A DNA stretch of 6,668 bases from Casp-actino8 sp041159745 (GTDB taxonomy: Bacteria > Actinomycetota > Acidimicrobiia > Acidimicrobiales > Ilumatobacteraceae). The notes beneath the pieces were generated by a model. The model ran no database searches. It had not been told where the DNA came from and worked only from the letters and a program-made list of their open reading frames with translations. Numbering within the stretch: position 1 is the first letter of the stretch; each line of letters opens with the position of its first letter. Positions 4,341 through 6,668 of this stretch are shown piece by piece. The DNA lies in assembly GCA_041159745.1 (NCBI GenBank), contig JBEAXP010000102.1, forward strand, positions 1 through 6,668, in the 5' to 3' direction. Made by a program: the position numbers and the translations under genes.

Positions 4341-6668
4341 ACGCACCCAGCAGGGTGAGAGCCCGCGAGATTCGCTTCTGAGCCTCGCCGACCTTCTCCT
4401 GATACAACCCGAGATCACCGTCGCGGAGAGCCTCATCGGCCTCGTCGAAGAGCGACTCGGCTTCCTCGAGCAGGACGACCGGATCATCGGACGTGGAGCC
4501 CGGAGTCGTGGGAGTGGTCGAACCACCGCTCGTTCCACCCGAGGTCGACCCGGATGTCGAGCCCGACGTGTCGGTCCCGGTGTCGGTGCCGTCGTCGACG
4601 GGAGTCGAGCCGTCGTCGAACACTTCACCGAGATCGACATCGGCTTGCGGGAACAAACGATTGATCGCATCCGACAACGTGTCGCCGATCACCGAGCGCC
4701 CGTCGTACCAAGCCAGAACTCGACGCACGAACACCTGCTTCGAACCCGGGTCATCGGGACGCACGTAGAGCGGGCGGACCCACACCAAACCCTCGCCCAC
4801 CGGGAAGAACTGCAACTGGCCGAACACCACCCGCGAACCCCGCTGGTCGAGCAGCGTGATGACCGGTGCGATTTCGGTGTCGCTCTGCAGTTCGGCCGCG
4901 ACCGTGGCTGGCCCTTCGGGCAGCGAACCGTCGATGCGGTACACGGTCAACTGGCCGTACGTCTCGGGCTCGCTCGACACGACCATCACGGCGCGAAGTT
5001 CCTTGCGCGTGTCGTCGGACGAGAACGGCACGAACGGGCGCAACAACGAGAACTGCGAGCTGTCGCGATCGGGAGCGTGGAAGAACGTGTAGTAGGGCTC
5101 GAAGCGACTCACGTTCGCGTCGGCCACATCGCCGGTGTTCGCCTGGCTGGCTTCGTCCACCAGAGCGACTCCGGCGGCGGTGTTCGACACCTCGGGCTCA
5201 CGCGGAGAAGCCTGAGCCACGCTCCACGCCGCGTCGCGGTTGAAGAACTGGTCGGCGTCGGCGAACTGGTAACGGCCGTACAGGTTGGTCTGCACGCGGA
5301 AGAGATCCTCGGGATAGCGGAAGTGCTGACGCAGTTGGTCGGGAACCTGATCGCCGGCTGTGAACAGGCCGGGATACGCCTTCGACCAGGCCCGGATGAT
5401 CGGATCGGTCGGATCGATCACATAGAGCGTCACTTCACCCGAGTAGGCGTCGATCACCGCCTTCACGCTGTTGCGGACGTAATTGAAGTTGTGATTGAGA
5501 CCCGACCCAGGCGTGAGTTGATCGGTGTTGGCTTTCTGCGCGTACGGGTAACGCGACGTGGTGGTGAACGCGTCGATCACCCAGTTGACCTTGCCATCCA
5601 CGACCACCGGATACGGATCGGCGTCGAGATGGAGGAACGGAGCCAACTTCGAGACCCGATCGCGAACGTCGCGCACGTGTAGCAGACGTGAATCGTCCTT
5701 GATCAGGCTCGATCCGAACAGGTTGAACTCGCCGAAGTGCACGGCCATCGCCACCCGGCGCAGAGTGGAATCGAGGCGAATCCCGCCGTCTCCCGAGTAT
5801 TCCTCGGGCTCGTTGCCCGGGCAGGCCTGCTCGACCTGATCGGTGTTCACGATCGCGTAGCCGGGTTGCTGAGTGCCCACGTACAACTGCGGTCGATCGA
5901 CTTCGAGCGGCGCGTAGATCGGACGGCCATCGTTGGTGATACGGCTCGCCGACGCGGCCACCACACCGCAACCATGGGTGTAGATGAGGTGACGCGACAC
6001 CCACGTCTTGTTGGGGATGCCGGCCGAGTTGAGTTCGCGTGCGGCCACGAGAGTCTGCTGCAGACGGCCGTCGATCTCGTAACGATCGACATCGAGATCG
6101 TTGATCGAATAGAACGCGAGCTGGCCTTCGTCGAGAGAGAAGCGATCGCGCATTTCGGTCACGTCGAGCAGACGGGCGTCGGCCAGAGCGGCCGAATCGG
6201 CAACGACGTCATCGGCCGACACGTCGCCGAACGACACGGCCACGGTTTGCACCTTGTCGAGCCCCATCGCCACTTGTGTGGCATCGATATTGCGCTCGAT
6301 GTATGGACGCTCGCGCGTGGTGACGTTCGGCTGCACCACGAATCGCTGGATGACAGCCGGGTACACCGCACCGGCGATCACTGCGACCAGAGCCCACAAC
6401 GCCATCGAGAGCAGTGGGAGGCGCCAGCCGCCCCAGCGCAAACCGGCGAGGAAGAGAGCCGCCACGAGCAGGCTCACGAGAATCAGCAAGTTGATGGCCG
6501 GAAGTTGCGCCTTCACGTCGGTGTAGGTGGCGCCTTGCACCACGCCTCGCGTCGACACCGTGAGTTCGAAACGCTGCAACCAGTAGTCGACGGCCTTGAT
6601 GGCCGCCAACAACGCGAACATCACACTCAGTTGGATGCGGGCACCGCGCGCCACGCGTTCCCCTGGTG
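4339..6668 (-). CDS. UPF0182 family membrane protein, N terminus beyond right edge
   Basis: The frame is open to the window edge, and four codons (PGER) precede the GTG at 6654. I recall a similar PGER-type stretch inside UPF0182 proteins, so the GTG is internal and the true start lies outside. Residue numbers here count from 6654. Membrane segments lie near 8-26, 53-71 and 79-103; family members usually have about seven, so the first few are missing. Conserved family stretches include GATYTDVKAQLPA (41-53) and RPYIERNIDATQVAMGL (116-132). A large domain, expected outside the membrane, runs to about residue 676. A linker rich in Ser, Thr, Gly and Asp (677-722) then leads to a 49-residue helical tail with LYQEKVGEAQKRISRAL. 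The family is widespread in actinobacteria (about 900-1000 residues) and has no firmly established role. The visible 775 residues are intact, without a frameshift. Confidence 0.95.
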   Translation of the reverse strand, partial: PGERVARGARIQLSVMFALLAAIKAVDYWLQRFELTVSTRGVVQGATYTDVKAQLPAINLLILVSLLVAALFLAGLRWGGWRLPLLSMALWALVAVIAGAVYPAVIQRFVVQPNVTTRERPYIERNIDATQVAMGLDKVQTVAVSFGDVSADDVVADSAALADARLLDVTEMRDRFSLDEGQLAFYSINDLDVDRYEIDGRLQQTLVAARELNSAGIPNKTWVSRHLIYTHGCGVVAASASRITNDGRPIYAPLEVDRPQLYVGTQQPGYAIVNTDQVEQACPGNEPEEYSGDGGIRLDSTLRRVAMAVHFGEFNLFGSSLIKDDSRLLHVRDVRDRVSKLAPFLHLDADPYPVVVDGKVNWVIDAFTTTSRYPYAQKANTDQLTPGSGLNHNFNYVRNSVKAVIDAYSGEVTLYVIDPTDPIIRAWSKAYPGLFTAGDQVPDQLRQHFRYPEDLFRVQTNLYGRYQFADADQFFNRDAAWSVAQASPREPEVSNTAAGVALVDEASQANTGDVADANVSRFEPYYTFFHAPDRDSSQFSLLRPFVPFSSDDTRKELRAVMVVSSEPETYGQLTVYRIDGSLPEGPATVAAELQSDTEIAPVITLLDQRGSRVVFGQLQFFPVGEGLVWVRPLYVRPDDPGSKQVFVRRVLAWYDGRSVIGDTLSDAINRLFPQADVDLGEVFDDGSTPVDDGTDTGTDTSGSTSGSTSGGTSGGSTTPTTPGSTSDDPVVLLEEAESLFDEADEALRDGDLGLYQEKVGEAQKRISRALTLLGA
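4489..4626 (-). other. Low-complexity linker segment of the UPF0182 gene
   Basis: This stretch encodes the Ser/Thr/Gly/Asp-rich linker, with runs such as DTGTDTSGSTSGSTSGGTS. It is partly repetitive at the DNA level (repeats of GTCGA, GTGTCGGT and GGTGTCGGTG). Such linkers often vary in length between strains through slippage. It joins the main domain to the helical tail. Confidence 0.6.

Noticed and set aside
4489..4626. Repetitive DNA considered as a tandem repeat or CRISPR-like array
   Set aside because: It is in frame and encodes a Ser/Thr/Gly/Asp linker. Repeat units are irregular and there are no spacers.
4645..5682. Long plus-strand open frame (345 codons) opposite the UPF0182 gene
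   Set aside because: It is rich in Arg, His and Glu with no fold or motif. It lies wholly antisense to a conserved family protein and arises from the codon bias of high-GC DNA.

Overview
The window is high-GC DNA, mostly on the minus strand, and reads as chromosome from an actinobacterium. A UPF0182 membrane protein, an actinobacterial-style XRE regulator beside an Ala-rich helical protein, and several leaderless-looking starts (a TANNNT box six or seven bases before the start codon) support this. Moderate-high GC with strong use of GATCG/TCGA words would fit Acidimicrobiia (Ilumatobacter-like), but that class assignment is inference. No phage, insertion sequence, CRISPR array or other sign of transfer is visible. 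This looks like ordinary core genome.

Layout by region. Positions 1-733 (minus) hold the N-terminal 244 residues of a multi-pass membrane protein that runs off the left edge. Positions 824-1559 (minus) hold a probable two-gene unit: an Ala-rich helical (phasin/HBHA-like) protein followed by an XRE-family regulator, driven by a well-formed leaderless promoter. Positions 1683-2078 (minus) encode a small NTF2/SnoaL-like protein with a strong ribosome binding site. Positions 2249-2899 (minus) encode a NodB-fold polysaccharide-deacetylase-like protein with altered active-site motifs. Positions 3015-3091 (minus) are an initiator tRNA-Met with its own promoter and a hairpin terminator. Positions 3140-3865 (minus) encode a 5'-methylthioadenosine nucleosidase that resembles the plant enzymes. 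It is transcribed divergently from a coiled-coil protein at 3919-4332 (plus), and both promoters are packed into 53 bases containing a 14-base palindrome. Positions 4339-6668 (minus) are most of a UPF0182 membrane protein whose N terminus lies beyond the right edge. It converges on the coiled-coil gene with a six-base gap.

Functionally this is a set of small independent transcription units rather than one pathway. The initiator tRNA and the nucleosidase are housekeeping functions (translation start; salvage of S-adenosylmethionine by-products). The regulator, the Ala-rich protein and the multi-pass membrane protein may form an envelope or storage-granule module like the HTH-hbhA neighbourhood of mycobacteria. 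I did not find a clearly new multi-gene system. The items most worth a second look are the recurrent leaderless architecture, the plant-like nucleosidase, the variant deacetylase and the compact divergent promoter.
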